Origin: Chloroflexota bacterium
Lineage (GTDB): Bacteria > Chloroflexota > Limnocylindria > Limnocylindrales > CSP1-4
Reading direction: 5' to 3'
Length of the DNA: 9,855 bases
Assembly (NCBI GenBank): GCA_021785115.1
Contig: JAJYGO010000279.1
Span: forward strand, 1-9,855
Shown here one piece after another: positions 1 through 6,625 of the stretch. A model generated the notes under the pieces. It was not told where the DNA came from. It made no database searches and worked only from the letters and a program-made list of their open reading frames with translations. Numbering within the stretch: position 1 is the first letter of the stretch; each line of letters opens with the position of its first letter. The position numbers were made by a program, and so were the translations under genes.

Positions 1-40
1 GTCCCGCGGTCGAACCGTCTCGCGGCCGAACCGTCCCGCG
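1..40. repeat. 16-bp tandem repeat, about 2.5 units, cut by window start
   Basis: Units GTCCCGCGGTCGAACC (1-16) and GTCTCGCGGCCGAACC (17-32) differ at two positions and are followed by a partial third unit. The array probably continues to the left of the window. Its CCGTCTCGC core resembles the 21-bp array inside element copy C, so it may be the inner part of another element copy lying mostly outside. That link is inference. No gene is supported in 1-550. Confidence 0.6.
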
Positions 41-102
41 CCGTCCAGCGGCCGAAGTTGCGCCGCATGCACTGGCAGCACACTATTGGCCCACAGCGCC
101 CG

Positions 103-322
103 ATTCTCTGCGCAACGTGCACCCGGGGACTGCTATGCGGCCAGCTGGCCCCCCTCGGCACCTGGAGCCGGATCCCGGCCGCCGCGGGTGGCCTCCAGCG
201 CGCTCGGCCACGCACGACCCCCGCACGTGCCGCTGCTGCGGGGATCGGATCCAGGGACGCGGACCCACGCGAACGGCGCAACGCGCGACATACCAGTCCC
301 TGCAAGGTAATTACGCAGGGTC
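103..322 (+). mobile_element. MITE-like inverted-end element, copy A
   Basis: Non-coding repeat with imperfect inverted ends. The left arm (103-137) contains CTGCGCAACGTGCACCC then GGGGACTGCTATGCGG. The right arm (290-322), read on the minus strand, contains CCCTGCGTAATTACC then GGGACTGGTAT, close to the left-arm consensus of copies B-D. This is the most diverged copy inside and lacks the CCGTCTCGCC core. It is preceded by the flank motif GCAGCACACTATTGG at 76-90, which also precedes copies C and D. No protein is encoded, so if mobile it depends on a transposase elsewhere. A structured intergenic repeat is the alternative. Confidence 0.6.
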
Positions 323-515
323 GGTCGCCACGCGACCCCGGTCGCCACGCAAGGCCGGCCGCCATGCGGCCCCGGTCGCCACGCAAGGCCGGTCGCCACG
401 CGACCCCGGTCGCCACACGGCCCCGGTCGCCACGCAAGGCCGGTCGCCACGCAAGGCCCCGGTCGCCACGCGGCCCCGGTCGCCACGCAAGGCCCCGGTC
501 GCCACGCAAGGCCCC
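323..515. repeat. 17/19-bp tandem array, 11-12 units, hairpin-forming
   Basis: Units begin at 323, 340, 357, 374, 391, 408, 425, 442, 461, 478 and 497, with a decayed unit at 516. Each starts GGTCGCCACGC and ends AAGGCC, GACCCC or GGCCCC; the step is 17 bp, or 19 bp where two extra C are present. Several units are self-complementary: GGTCGC-CAC-GCGACC at 323 and 391, and GGCCGC-CAT-GCGGCC at 357. The array directly abuts the right arm of element A and lies 35 bp past the stop codon of the GAF-EAL gene, so it would be in that gene's 3' untranslated RNA. There are no unique spacers, so it is not a CRISPR. Confidence 0.85.
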
Positions 516-550
516 GGCGCGTCAGCGAGTGTCGTGTGCGTGGTCTGGGC

Positions 551-1963
551 TCAGGCTCTGGAGCCGCGATCGAGAGGCGACCGATCCGAGGATCTCGACG
601 AACGCCTCGCAGACGACGGCGAGGGTCCATTGTCGATCCGGTGCTGGACGGGCGAGCCGACGTGCGCCGTGGCGGCCGGGGCGATCGGCCGGAGGGCCTC
701 AGGCCGGCCCAGGTAGTAGCCCTGACCGAGCGAGACTCCGAGCGATCGAAGCGCCGCGAGCTCGGCCTCGGTCTCGATCCCCTCGGCGATGAGCTGGCAA
801 CCAGTCGTCACCGCGAAGTGGCGCATGCCGGCGACGAGCGCCTGGCGGGCGGGGTCGGTGTCGAGCCCGGCGATGATCGCGCGGTCGAGCTTCACGAAAT
901 CGGGAGCGAGCTCGAGGATGTGGCGGAAGCTGGCGAAGCCGGCGCCGGCATCGTCGATCGCGAGCCGCACGTTGGGTCTGAGTGGCCGGATCGCGGCCCG
1001 GAGCGCCTCGTAGTCGTCGATCGCGTCGTGCTCGGTCAACTCGAGGATCGTCTGCCAGCCCCAGCGGCGGAGCATCGATCCAAGCGGCTCACCGGCGAGG
1101 ACGAGCTCGGGTGACACGTTCAGGTTGAGGAGGGCGTTCGCGGGCAACGCTTCCGAGGCCCGAAAGGCAGCCTCGAGCGTCGCCGCCTCGAGTTCGAGCC
1201 CGACCCCGGCACCGCTCGCCTGGGCGAAGCGGACGTCCGGCGGAGTCCCGTCGTCGAAGCGGGTCAGCGCCTCGAAGCCGATCGTCGTCCGACCCTCGAG
1301 CTCGACGATCGGCTGGAATACGGTCATGAATGCGCCGCTCGCGATGATCGAGCGGATCTCGTCTCGCTCGGCGGTCCCGTCCGAGGCGCCCCGACCCGCG
1401 ATCAACACGCGTTCGGTGGCCAGGCCGGCGAGGTTGGCCGCCATCCGCATCGCCACGACGTGCTCGGGGGTGTACGCGGCGGGCTTGAGACTCTGGACCT
1501 CGAAGACGCCGATCATCCGGCCGAGAACCGCCATCGGAACCGCCAGCGACGACTGGGGCAGTCGCGGGTCGACGTCGACCCTGAGGTTGACGACGGGCTT
1601 GCCGGCGAGGGCCGCCTGGAGGTCCTCGATCACGACTGGCTCTCCGGTCGTGATCGCCCGGCTCTGGGGGTTGTCGTTCATCGGCATCGGGGGCAGCGCC
1701 GTGACGTCGTCTTCCATCCCATCGCCGCCCGCGTAGACGCAGACGCGCTGCTGGCGGTCGGGATCGTAGAGGGCGACGAAGATCCCGTTCGTCGGCGTGC
1801 AGGTCGTGGCGTACGCGAGCAGGGCGCGATAGATCGAGCGGAGGTCGGGCGCTGCCGCGGCGGCTCCCGCCAGTGCGGCCAGACCGTCGAGCAATCGTCC
1901 GGGATCGGGAGCGGCGGCGCCAGTCGATGGCGCAGCCATGTGCCGGCGGACACGCGAGGGCAT
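551..1963 (-). CDS. GAF-EAL cyclic-di-GMP phosphodiesterase
   Basis: A 470-residue soluble protein predicted to hydrolyse c-di-GMP to pGpG under control of an N-terminal GAF sensor. A GAF-like region spans about residues 25-187, and the EAL domain about 200-425. The conserved EAL positions are present: E231 in GFEALTR, N282 in LNLNVSPE, E308 in ELTE, D337-D338 in IDDAGAGF, K358 in VKLDR, E394 in AEGIE and Q414 in GQGYY. It is therefore probably active. The usual DDFG reads DDAG. No GGDEF domain, signal peptide or membrane segment is seen. Residues 431-470 are a low-complexity Ser/Arg-rich tail. The ATG at 1963 is preceded by a plausible GAGG ribosome site; ATG at codon 9 is an alternative. 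The gene is monocistronic and its 3' end faces element A and its hairpin array. The GAF ligand is unknown. Confidence 0.93.
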   Translation of the reverse strand: MPSRVRRHMAAPSTGAAAPDPGRLLDGLAALAGAAAAAPDLRSIYRALLAYATTCTPTNGIFVALYDPDRQQRVCVYAGGDGMEDDVTALPPMPMNDNPQSRAITTGEPVVIEDLQAALAGKPVVNLRVDVDPRLPQSSLAVPMAVLGRMIGVFEVQSLKPAAYTPEHVVAMRMAANLAGLATERVLIAGRGASDGTAERDEIRSIIASGAFMTVFQPIVELEGRTTIGFEALTRFDDGTPPDVRFAQASGAGVGLELEAATLEAAFRASEALPANALLNLNVSPELVLAGEPLGSMLRRWGWQTILELTEHDAIDDYEALRAAIRPLRPNVRLAIDDAGAGFASFRHILELAPDFVKLDRAIIAGLDTDPARQALVAGMRHFAVTTGCQLIAEGIETEAELAALRSLGVSLGQGYYLGRPEALRPIAPAATAHVGSPVQHRIDNGPSPSSARRSSRSSDRSPLDRGSRA

Positions 1964-2265
1964 CGAGCGACCTCAACCTATCTCGACCGCTTCGGGCCGC
2001 CCCTTATGGTGAACGTACCATGGGTCCCTGCGCGCGTCCATCTTCCGGCTCAGGAGCCGCCACTGCGCCTCTGCTGCGCGACCGGATCGACGATGACCTG
2101 CTCGACGCGGTCATCGTCACCATGGGAACGCACGCCCACCGCGAGGCAGACGGTGTCGCGGTGGTGCCGGCGGCGCTGCTCGGGCCGTAGCGTGACTGGC
2201 GAGCCCGCAAAGATGCTGCCCCTCGCATGGTCGGCCGTGGTCATCGTGCGTGGGCGAGGAGCCTC
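1964..2265. other. Intergenic region upstream of the GAF-EAL gene, small dyad only
   Basis: A divergent intergenic stretch between the GAF-EAL gene (minus) and the iterons of the DUF4143-type ATPase (plus). The one local feature seen is a short dyad, ATGGT-N6-ACCAT (2006-2021), 43-58 bp upstream of the GAF-EAL start, where an operator could lie. Plus-strand frames such as 2020-2190 are open but lack a ribosome site and family resemblance, so I do not call a gene. Confidence 0.35.
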
Positions 2266-2343
2266 TATCGTACGGTCCGCTTTCCGTGAGACCCCCCGTA
2301 TCGTAAAGTCTACTTGCCAGTAGTCCCCCTCTATCGTAAAGTC
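2266..2343 (+). promoter_or_regulatory. Three 33-bp iterons before the ATPase gene
   Basis: TATCGTACGGTC (2266-2277), TATCGTAAAGTC (2299-2310) and TATCGTAAAGTC (2332-2343) are spaced exactly 33 bp apart, about three helical turns. The last one ends 6 nt before the ATG at 2350 and contains the proposed -10 box. A protein bound here would block the promoter, so autorepression by the ATPase or by a trans factor is a reasonable inference. Confidence 0.75.
2314..2342 (+). promoter_or_regulatory. Candidate leaderless sigma-70-type promoter of the DUF4143-type ATPase
   Basis: A -35 box TTGCCA (2314-2319) is followed by a 17-bp spacer and a -10 box TAAAGT (2337-2342). The ATG at 2350 lies 7 nt after the -10 box, where transcription would normally begin, so the mRNA is probably leaderless. 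This also explains why no Shine-Dalgarno sequence is seen. The -10 box matches consensus at four of six positions. Confidence 0.5.
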
Positions 2344-2349
2344 TCGCTC

Positions 2350-3756
2350 ATGCTGACGCCCGACCAGATCAACGCTCTCAATCCCTGGTGGACCGATCCA
2401 ACCTGGGATCCAGCCAGCGACGTGCATCTGGCCGCGGCTGCGCAAGCGCCGTTCACATGGGACCCTCGACCCTTCGATGCCGCTGACGTGACGTCAGGAG
2501 CGGTGTTCACGCTCCGGGGGCCTCGCCAGAGCGGCAAGACGACGCTGACCAAGCGGCTGATCGCGGAGCGCGTGGCCGCAGGGCGGGCGCACCGAACGTG
2601 CTTTCTGACCCTTCGCATGGTCGCGACGCAGGATGATCTCAACGAGGCCCTGGAGACTGTTCTCCGCCTGTGGCCAGACGACCAGCATCCCTGGCTGTTC
2701 GTCCTGGACGAGCTCACCTTCGTGAAGGGCTGGGCCAACGTCGTCGGCCACCTTCACGAACACAACCCGTCGTTCAAGCGGGCGACCGTGCTCCTCACCG
2801 GTTCATCGGCCGCCGATCTTGTCGAGTCGGCGGATATCCTCCACGGTCGTCGCGGCCGCGGCCGCCATCCGCTCGATCGGCTGCACACCGCGATGACCTT
2901 TCGCGACTACGTTGCAGCTCGGGCCCCAGCGGCCCTGCCACCGGAGCGGATCTCCCTGGGCCAGATGCTCACACCCGAGGGTCGCCATGCCGTCCTCCTG
3001 GCGGCCCTGCGAGCCACCGAGCTCGACCAGTATCTGGGCGAGTACGCGCTTTCTGGCGGCCTGCCGGCTCCGATCGCCGACATGCTCGCGACACATGCCG
3101 TCGATCCTGGAACCGTACAGGAGCTCTGGCGCGGGCTCTCCGCCGACGTCAGGCGGCTCGACCGGAGCGAAGATCGTCTCGAGAAGCTGCTGTCGCGACT
3201 GGTCGTCGCTCTCGGATCGCTCACCAACCTGAGCGATCTCGCCGTGCACATGGGCGTCACCAAGCCAACGGCTTCGAGCTACCTCGACCTCCTGGCGAAG
3301 TCCTTCGGGCTCATGGTCATCCATCAGCCCGATCCCAGGCGTCAAGGCGGCCCTTCGCCGACGAAACCGCGGAAGCTCTACTTCGGCGACGCCGGATTCG
3401 CCGCCATCCCCAGCATCCTCGGCGGGCCGACGCCAGCGCTGCCGGCCCTTGTCGAGAATCTCCTGGCGATCGCACTGTTTCGCCACGCGGAGCGCGATGG
3501 CCTGGAGCGCTACTCGGCTCCTCGGCGTCTCTTCTTCTGGCGCAGCAGTGACGGTCGGGAGATCGACTTCCTGACCGAGGTCGCGGGGCGCAACCTCCCA
3601 CTCGAGAGCAAGTACGCAGTCGCCCCGACCGGCAAGGACTACGAGAGCATGACCAAGGCCTTTGGCCGGGGCGTCATGGTGAGCCGTCGGACGACGGTCA
3701 CCGATCGCGAGATCCTCACCGTGCCCGCCGGGGTGCTGCTGTCCCTGCTGGGATAA
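2350..3756 (+). CDS. AAA ATPase with DUF4143-type C-terminal region
   Basis: A 468-residue cytoplasmic ATPase of the large AAA/DUF4143-type family, whose biological role is poorly defined. Walker A is GPRQSGKT (57-64), Walker B is LFVLDE (116-121), and a sensor-like TGSS follows at 150-153. The DUF4143-like part has a YLGEYALSGGLP segment (228-239), a winged-helix stretch around 285-320 and a nuclease-like C-terminus with EIDF (404-407) and ESK (419-421), the D...ExK spacing of PD-(D/E)XK folds. The ATG at 2350 is chosen over an in-frame TTG at 2314 because the TTG lies inside the -35 box, and because the paralogue at 9192 starts at a similar distance from a shared Trp-Trp motif. It has three 33-bp iterons upstream, and element B begins 50 bp past its stop. 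Whether the nuclease-like part cuts DNA cannot be judged here. Confidence 0.9.
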   Translation: MLTPDQINALNPWWTDPTWDPASDVHLAAAAQAPFTWDPRPFDAADVTSGAVFTLRGPRQSGKTTLTKRLIAERVAAGRAHRTCFLTLRMVATQDDLNEALETVLRLWPDDQHPWLFVLDELTFVKGWANVVGHLHEHNPSFKRATVLLTGSSAADLVESADILHGRRGRGRHPLDRLHTAMTFRDYVAARAPAALPPERISLGQMLTPEGRHAVLLAALRATELDQYLGEYALSGGLPAPIADMLATHAVDPGTVQELWRGLSADVRRLDRSEDRLEKLLSRLVVALGSLTNLSDLAVHMGVTKPTASSYLDLLAKSFGLMVIHQPDPRRQGGPSPTKPRKLYFGDAGFAAIPSILGGPTPALPALVENLLAIALFRHAERDGLERYSAPRRLFFWRSSDGREIDFLTEVAGRNLPLESKYAVAPTGKDYESMTKAFGRGVMVSRRTTVTDREILTVPAGVLLSLLG

Positions 3757-3806
3757 CGCTCAGGGCTCGATGCCATCGGGAGCACGCTATCCGGCCGCCA
3801 GGGCCG

Positions 3807-4018
3807 ATTCGCTGCGTAACTACCGCCCGGGGAACCGTATGCACTGACGTCGCCGTCTCGCCGCTCGCCGTAGCCCTGGGAGGCGGCCCGCTGTGGCACG
3901 CACCCCGCCACTCACGCACGCGCCCGTGCCCCGCGACGCGAGGCGCACCACGCGCACCCGCTCGCGCGGCGCAACTTCCTGGATAACGGTCCCCCCATGA
4001 CCGATACACAAGAACCGG
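3807..4018 (+). mobile_element. MITE-like inverted-end element, copy B
   Basis: The left arm (3807-3842) contains GCTGCGTAACTACCGCCCGG; the right arm (3980-4018), read on the minus strand, contains TTCTTGTGTATCGG then GGGGGGACCGTTATCC, aligning to it in inverted orientation. The interior keeps CCGTCTCGCCGCTCGCCG (from about 3853), CACGCACCCCGCCACTCACG (from about 3898) and GCGCAACTTCCTGGATAACG, all shared with copy D. The flank AGCACGCTATCCGGC (from 3781) lies just upstream. The copy fills most of the gap between the ATPase stop (3756) and the convergent winged-helix gene ending at 4101. No coding capacity is supported. Confidence 0.7.
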
Positions 4019-4100
4019 GAGCTGCGGGGTGGGTCATACCGCGGAGCGCAAGCAGCCTGGCGAACCCTGGATCGCCACGCCGACCACGGACCGCGATGAG

Positions 4101-4415
4101 TCAGCCAGCCTCGTCACGGCCCGCGTACAGGACCAGGCGATTGGCGCGCAGGGCGGCGGCCACACCGTCCGGCGTGCTGTGGCCGAGTCGCACGAGCAGG
4201 TCGACCTGCGGCGTCGTGCCGAGCCGGTAGCGGCGATCCGCGGAGCGGTGCACCAGGCTGGCGGCGGCGAGTCGGCCGGCTGCTGCGTCGACGGAGGCCA
4301 GAGGGGCCTGGGGCGCGTCGGCGATCGCGGACAGGCGGAGTCCATCAGGCGCCTGGCCCAGGGCGGTCAGGGCGCGGACGCCGAGTGCGGTCGGAAGTTC
4401 GTCCAGTGTACGCAT
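4101..4415 (-). CDS. Small winged-helix protein, ATPase operon partner
   Basis: A 104-residue protein whose N-terminal 70 residues read as a winged helix-turn-helix: helix RALTALGQ, a recognition region around SAIADAPQAPLASVDAAAGR (29-48), and a wing-like LVHRSADRRYRLG (54-66). Its ATG (4415) comes two nucleotides after the TAG of the ATPase gene, so the two are surely co-transcribed and probably translationally coupled. It may regulate the operon or act as the partner of the ATPase. The end (ANRLVLYAGRDEAG) resembles the beginning of a domain that then stops, and the right arm of element B lies only about 80 bp further on, so a truncated C-terminus is possible. I do not recognise a precise family. 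Confidence 0.72.
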   Translation of the reverse strand: MRTLDELPTALGVRALTALGQAPDGLRLSAIADAPQAPLASVDAAAGRLAAASLVHRSADRRYRLGTTPQVDLLVRLGHSTPDGVAAALRANRLVLYAGRDEAG

Positions 4416-4417
4416 TG

Positions 4418-5932
4418 CTACGTTCCGATCGTCGCATCTTGTGTAGTCGGCTCAAGCGGACGGAGGTTGGGTTCCTGCCATCCTGCCGTTGGTGGTTGAG
4501 CCATCGTCTCTGGGTCGACGAGGACGATCCGCCCCTCCCGATGCGCGACCTCCATCAGCCCCGGGGTGAAGCCGGATCTGCTGACCAGAACGACGACCGG
4601 GCGTCCGACCTTGATCCCGGTGACCTGAGCGAGGGCCGGGAGCTTGAAGCGTTCCAGCTCGCCCAGGATTCCGATGTCCATCGGGTCCGAACGCCATCGA
4701 ACCTCGCCGACCAGCACGACCTGCTTGCCCCGCATCCCGACGATGTCGATCTCCTCGCTCGACCGCTCGTTCGTCCGGCGGAACTCATCGAGGGCCGGCC
4801 CCCACCAGGCGCCCACCCGGGTCGCATTGACGATCCGAGCTCGTCGCACCCACTCCCGCGCGATGTCCTCGATGGTCGGGGCCAGGTGGCTCGCCAGGGT
4901 CGGCAGGATCTCGTTCTCGATCACGACCTGCGGGTCGAGCCCAGCCTCCAGGTCTGCCTGGAACGGGAACACGTAGCGGAACCAGAAGCGGAGGAATCCA
5001 TCCGACAGCGCGTAGAGCCGAGAGTGGCTCACCCGCCCTGGGTCCGTCACGGGGAAGCGCGGGGTCACCAGCCCGAGCGCTTCGAGAGTCGACAGGTAGC
5101 GACCGACCTTGTCGTAGTCGACGCGCGAGCGTTTCTGGATGTCTCCATAGCCGGCCGGCCCCACCGCCAGTGCCGACAGCAGGCTGAAGTGAACGGCCGG
5201 GGCCTCGAGCTCCTGGCCGAGAATCGCCCGCGGTTCGTCGAAGAGGGGGCCGAGCGGATCGAGCGAAAGCTCGGCCAGTCTCGCGACAGGGTCGGTGGCT
5301 CCGGCGAGCTCCGCCAGGTAGCGGGGCATGCCACCCGCGATGCCGAACGCTGTCAGCAGACGGTCCGCAGGCCCATCGCCCAGCAGGAGCCTGGCGTTCC
5401 AGAAGTCGAGCGGCCGCATGCGCAGCGGCTGGACTCGGTCATGGAGTGGTTCTCGCTCCGCGAACAGGCGCTCCATCATGCCGACATGGCTGCCGGTCAC
5501 GATGAGCTTCAGCTTCGAGCCGGCCGCCTCCTCCTCCATGACCTTGAGAAGGGTCGACGGGAGAGCCCGGTCCACGCGCAGGAGGTTGGGCAGCTCGTCG
5601 ATGATCGCAAGCCGGCTCTCTCCCCGAGCTCGCCCGTAGAGGAGTCGGAAGAACGTCTCGATGTCGGGCAGGTCAGGCCGTTCGCCATCGCGCTCGAGCA
5701 CGCGCGCGAACGTCGCCAACTGGTCAGCAAGATCCCGAGTCGTCGCGACGAAGATGTCCGCCTCGCGACCGTGGGCGAAGGCTCGGAACAGCCACGACTT
5801 GCCAACACGCCGCCGCCCGAAGATCGCCAGGGCCCGTCGCTCCTCGGTCTTGTCGAACCACGTGCGGAGCGCGGCGAGTTCGTCCTCGCGGTCTCGGAAA
5901 CGGACGATGCTCTCGAAGTCGTAGACTGCCAT
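4418..5932 (-). CDS. ATPase_2/DUF234-type ATP-binding protein
   Basis: A 504-residue ATPase that fits the ATPase_2 plus DUF234 architecture. Walker A is GRRRVGKS (39-46), Walker B is LAIIDE (108-113) and VTGSH (145-149) is the sensor-like strand. A winged-helix segment follows around 245-290 (YGDIQKRSRVDYDKVGRYL). The C-terminus (about 310-475) has the nuclease-like EEIDIVG (393-399) and GEVRW (409-413); the position usually Lys in the ExK motif is Arg412, so catalysis may be altered. The starting ATG follows a TAAAGT -10-like box by 6 nt, suggesting a leaderless mRNA. It heads an operon with the winged-helix gene. It is a different subfamily from the two DUF4143-type ATPases here. Substrate and role are unknown; selfish or regulatory functions have been suggested for such genes. 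Confidence 0.9.
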   Translation of the reverse strand: MAVYDFESIVRFRDREDELAALRTWFDKTEERRALAIFGRRRVGKSWLFRAFAHGREADIFVATTRDLADQLATFARVLERDGERPDLPDIETFFRLLYGRARGESRLAIIDELPNLLRVDRALPSTLLKVMEEEAAGSKLKLIVTGSHVGMMERLFAEREPLHDRVQPLRMRPLDFWNARLLLGDGPADRLLTAFGIAGGMPRYLAELAGATDPVARLAELSLDPLGPLFDEPRAILGQELEAPAVHFSLLSALAVGPAGYGDIQKRSRVDYDKVGRYLSTLEALGLVTPRFPVTDPGRVSHSRLYALSDGFLRFWFRYVFPFQADLEAGLDPQVVIENEILPTLASHLAPTIEDIAREWVRRARIVNATRVGAWWGPALDEFRRTNERSSEEIDIVGMRGKQVVLVGEVRWRSDPMDIGILGELERFKLPALAQVTGIKVGRPVVVLVSRSGFTPGLMEVAHREGRIVLVDPETMAQPPTAGWQEPNLRPLEPTTQDATIGT

Positions 5933-5936
5933 CGGC

Positions 5937-5972
5937 GGACTTTACTCCGGCGTTCTTTACCATGACGTAAAG
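5937..5972 (-). promoter_or_regulatory. Operator and likely leaderless promoter of the DUF234-type ATPase operon
   Basis: An exact dyad, CTTTAC-N6-GTAAAG, occupies 5955-5972. A further half-site, GGACTTTACTCC (5937-5948), includes the -10-like TAAAGT on the coding strand (5944-5939), 6 nt before the ATG at 5932. The coding-strand octamer GTAAAGTC next to the start is identical to that next to the ATPase start at 2350. No convincing -35 box is seen. Binding at the dyad would cover the -35 region. Confidence 0.6.
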
Positions 5973-6010
5973 ACTTTCGGCGCACCGGCCGGCTCGTGTC
6001 ACGGGCTTCT

Positions 6011-6060
6011 CCGGCGGTGCTGCTCCGGCGGTGCTGCTCCGGCGGTGCTGCTCCGGCGGT
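6011..6060. repeat. 14-bp tandem repeat, 3.5 units
   Basis: CCGGCGGTGCTGCT starts at 6011, 6025, 6039 and (partial) 6053, with perfect copies. It lies in the non-coding gap upstream of the DUF234-type ATPase operon, after a 15-bp boundary sequence (5977-5991) also found at 8648-8662. The rest of 5973-6241 holds the hexamer array at 6082 and otherwise nothing I can assign. Confidence 0.85.
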
Positions 6061-6081
6061 TCCTCCACTGGTAGCGGCAGC

Positions 6082-6108
6082 GGTCGCGGTCGCGGTCGCG
6101 GTCGCGGT
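6082..6108. repeat. GGTCGC hexamer array
   Basis: Four perfect GGTCGC units (6082-6105) plus a partial GGT. The hexamer equals the first half of the hairpin stem in the 323-515 array; at six bases in such GC-rich DNA this may be coincidence. Confidence 0.8.
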
Positions 6109-6241
6109 ACCGCTCAGGTCGCCGCCACCGCCGGCCAGAGAGACGGCGCACGCGCGCGTACGGCTCCGCGGCTGGGCTGCTCGTCGAACCGAGCCAGCAC
6201 CTGCCGCGCGACACGCCCGGTTCCTGGCCCGGTTCCTGCGC

Positions 6242-6343
6242 CGTTTGCAGGGGGGGGCACACTAGCCGGCCGCGACAGCCCATTCCCTGCGTCGTTTGCA
6301 CGGGGAGCACACTAGCCGGCCGCGACAGCCCATTCCCTGCGTA
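6242..6343 (+). repeat. 51-bp direct duplication upstream of element C
   Basis: Two near-identical 51-bp units (from 6242 and 6293) begin CGTTTGCA, continue through GCACACTAGCCGGCCGCG and ACAGCCCATTCCCTGCG, and the second runs into the left arm of element C. The first unit has a run of eight G (6250-6257) where the second reads CGGGGA. A 50-bp duplication of related sequence sits in the same place before copy D. Confidence 0.85.
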
Positions 6344-6625
6344 ACTACCACCCGGGGACCGGTATCCGCGGATCGCGCCGTCTCGCCGCTGGCCGGGGCC
6401 GTCTCGCCACTCGCCGGGACCGTCTCGCCGCACGCCGGGGCCGTCTTGCCGCTCGCCGAGGCCCCGGCGGACGGCCCGATGCGGCACGTGCGCGGTCATC
6501 CACGCACGGATCGGGCGCCCGTCACGCACCCGCGGCACTCACGGGACGCGCCTTCGGCACGCGCACCCGCTTGCGGGGCGCGAATTGTGGCACACCGGTC
6601 CCGCCATGATCGTTACGCGAAGATC
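6333..6625 (+). mobile_element. MITE-like inverted-end element, copy C
   Basis: The left arm (6333-6367) has TTCCCTGCGTAACTACC and CGGGGACCGGTATCC. The right arm (6589-6625), read on the minus strand, has TTCGCGTAACGATCATGG and CGGGACCGGTGTGCC. It is longer than the other copies because the CCGTCTCGCC core is amplified to four 21-bp units (6378-6461). Its right part overlaps the last 34 codons and stop of the XRE gene, so it supplies that protein's C-terminus. Confidence 0.72.
6378..6461. repeat. 21-bp tandem repeat inside element C, four units
   Basis: Units start at 6378, 6399, 6420 and 6441 with consensus CCGTCTCGCCGCTCGCCGGGG and a few substitutions each. Copies B and D carry one unit of the same core, so this is local amplification within the element. 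Confidence 0.88.

Noticed and set aside
323..515. Possible CRISPR array
   Set aside because: Units are 17-19 bp and contiguous, with no unique spacers and no cas genes nearby.
133..630. Minus-strand frame with repeated WRPGPCVATG peptides
   Set aside because: It is a translation of the 17/19-bp DNA array and element A, without start signals or family resemblance.
1460..2323. A 287-codon plus-strand frame overlapping the GAF-EAL gene and intergenic region
   Set aside because: Most is antisense to the GAF domain; the part beyond 1963 has no start signals and ends in the iterons.
2050..2445. A minus-strand frame reading across the 33-bp iterons
   Set aside because: The repeated DFTIEG/DFTIRG peptide results only from an iteron period divisible by three; it overlaps the ATPase start and promoter.
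4385..5965. A 526-codon plus-strand open frame opposite the DUF234-type ATPase
   Set aside because: It is the complement of a clear ATPase with Walker motifs, and its product resembles no family.
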